A stretch of 64,000 bases of DNA, taken from the NCBI GenBank assembly GCA_914767715.1, contig OU612070.1, positions 13,719,501-13,783,500 on the forward strand. Direction: 5' to 3'. Within the stretch, counting starts at the first letter, position 1, and every line of letters begins with the position of its first letter. A program made the position numbers and the translations under genes. This document shows positions 63,776-64,000 of this stretch, piece by piece. The notes below the pieces were generated by a model, which saw only the letters and a program-made list of their open reading frames with translations, was not told the origin of the DNA and searched no databases. Source of the stretch: Membranipora membranacea (Eukaryota > Bryozoa > Gymnolaemata > Cheilostomatida > Membraniporidae).

Positions 63776-64000
63776 AGGTTGAAACTTGCCTATACAGGGG
63801 GAATGATGGTTTCACAGCTCCCTATCTCCCCTATCCCCCCAACAACTGCAGCGTTGGTGGATTACAGGTTTTCCCGGTTAGCATTGTTGCCTGCCCAGCA
63901 TAAGATCCTGGCTCGATTACTGGCTGACGCAGTTTTGCCATGGACAGTAAGTACTAGGGCTATCATGGTTTTCAAAGAGTCTTTATTGGGCATCAGTGAG
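63776..64000 (+). other. Open reading frame running off the right edge, unassigned
   Basis: After a TGA at 63773-63775 the frame stays open for 75 codons to the last base. Two consecutive ATGs at 63803 and 63806 give a 66-codon N-terminus beginning MMVSQLPISP, then a leucine/alanine-rich helical-looking stretch (LARLLADAVLPW at about residues 36-47). I recognise no family. It overlaps the tRNA-Gly-like sequence on the same strand, which argues for a chance open frame or a protein-coding stretch built over old repeat DNA. A splice-like GTAAGT lies inside it at 63947. Confidence 0.2.
63851..63931 (+). pseudogene. tRNA-Gly(GCC)-like sequence, probable tRNA pseudogene or SINE head
   Basis: The 5' end GCGTTGGTGG matches the acceptor and A-box start of animal tRNA-Gly. 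A GGTTAGCA D-arm-like motif is followed by CTGCCCA, in which GCC sits in the anticodon position for glycine. Next comes GGCTCGATTAC, a degenerate B box (9 of 11 against GGTTCGATTCC), and the end is GGCTGACGCA. From GGTTAGCA onward the 56 bases align without gaps to an animal tRNA-Gly(TCC) recalled from memory, with about 41 identities. The D-arm region is about 9 bases too long (15 instead of about 6 bases between GGTGG and GGTTAGCA), and stem pairing is damaged, so it is not a functional tRNA. It may be the promoter head of a SINE whose body continues past the window. Confidence 0.6.

Noticed and set aside
63851-63931. Functional tRNA-Gly gene
   Set aside because: The D-arm region is about 9 bases too long, the anticodon and T stems have mismatches, the B box has two mismatches and no T-run terminator follows closely.

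Overview
This window is almost entirely one eukaryotic satellite DNA array. Bases 1-62808 are a head-to-tail tandem repeat with a 335 bp unit. There are 188 copies: the first is cut by the left window edge, the last is truncated at the right boundary, and the array continues beyond base 1. Bases 62809-64000 are unique, AT-rich flanking DNA. No protein-coding gene can be supported with confidence. Short open frames recur in every repeat because the repeat recurs. The organism is a eukaryote, probably an animal: a large homogenised satellite, a CpG-poor flank with no compact operons, and a tRNA-Gly-derived sequence near the right edge. The species cannot be named from this sequence.

Array, left part (1 to about 38.4 kb). 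The units are nearly identical, but recognisable variants recur in a fixed order. Type A is the consensus. Type B carries linked changes near 13689-14023. Type C is 334 bp and has lost the ATG. Type D has CTCTTA in place of CTCATA. B is followed by C in 12 of 13 cases, and D-A-C occurs in all six D cases. The eight-unit order D-A-C-A-A-A-B-C appears four times (starts 5659, 11680, 17703, 27744). Overlapping segmental duplications of 5, 18 and 30 units can be traced by shared markers. This is an irregular higher-order repeat structure made by unequal exchange.

Array, right part (38459-62808). Here the units are even more uniform, with no B or D units. The region is two tandem copies of a roughly 12.06 kb block (36 units), sharing at least ten marker variants in order, with one extra unit in the second copy. 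The array stops abruptly inside a monomer that matches the consensus exactly, with no decayed edge.

Flank (62809-64000). It is AT-rich and CpG-poor, with small inverted repeats. Near the end is a tRNA-Gly(GCC)-like sequence (63851-63931) with a small insertion in the D-arm region, probably a tRNA pseudogene or SINE head. An open frame of 75 codons overlaps it and runs off the right edge.

The most interesting points are the nested duplication history, the undegraded array edge, substitutions dominated in part by CpG transitions, and the oldest variants being mostly synonymous in a 92-codon frame while young variants are not. No new enzymatic or defence system is present.
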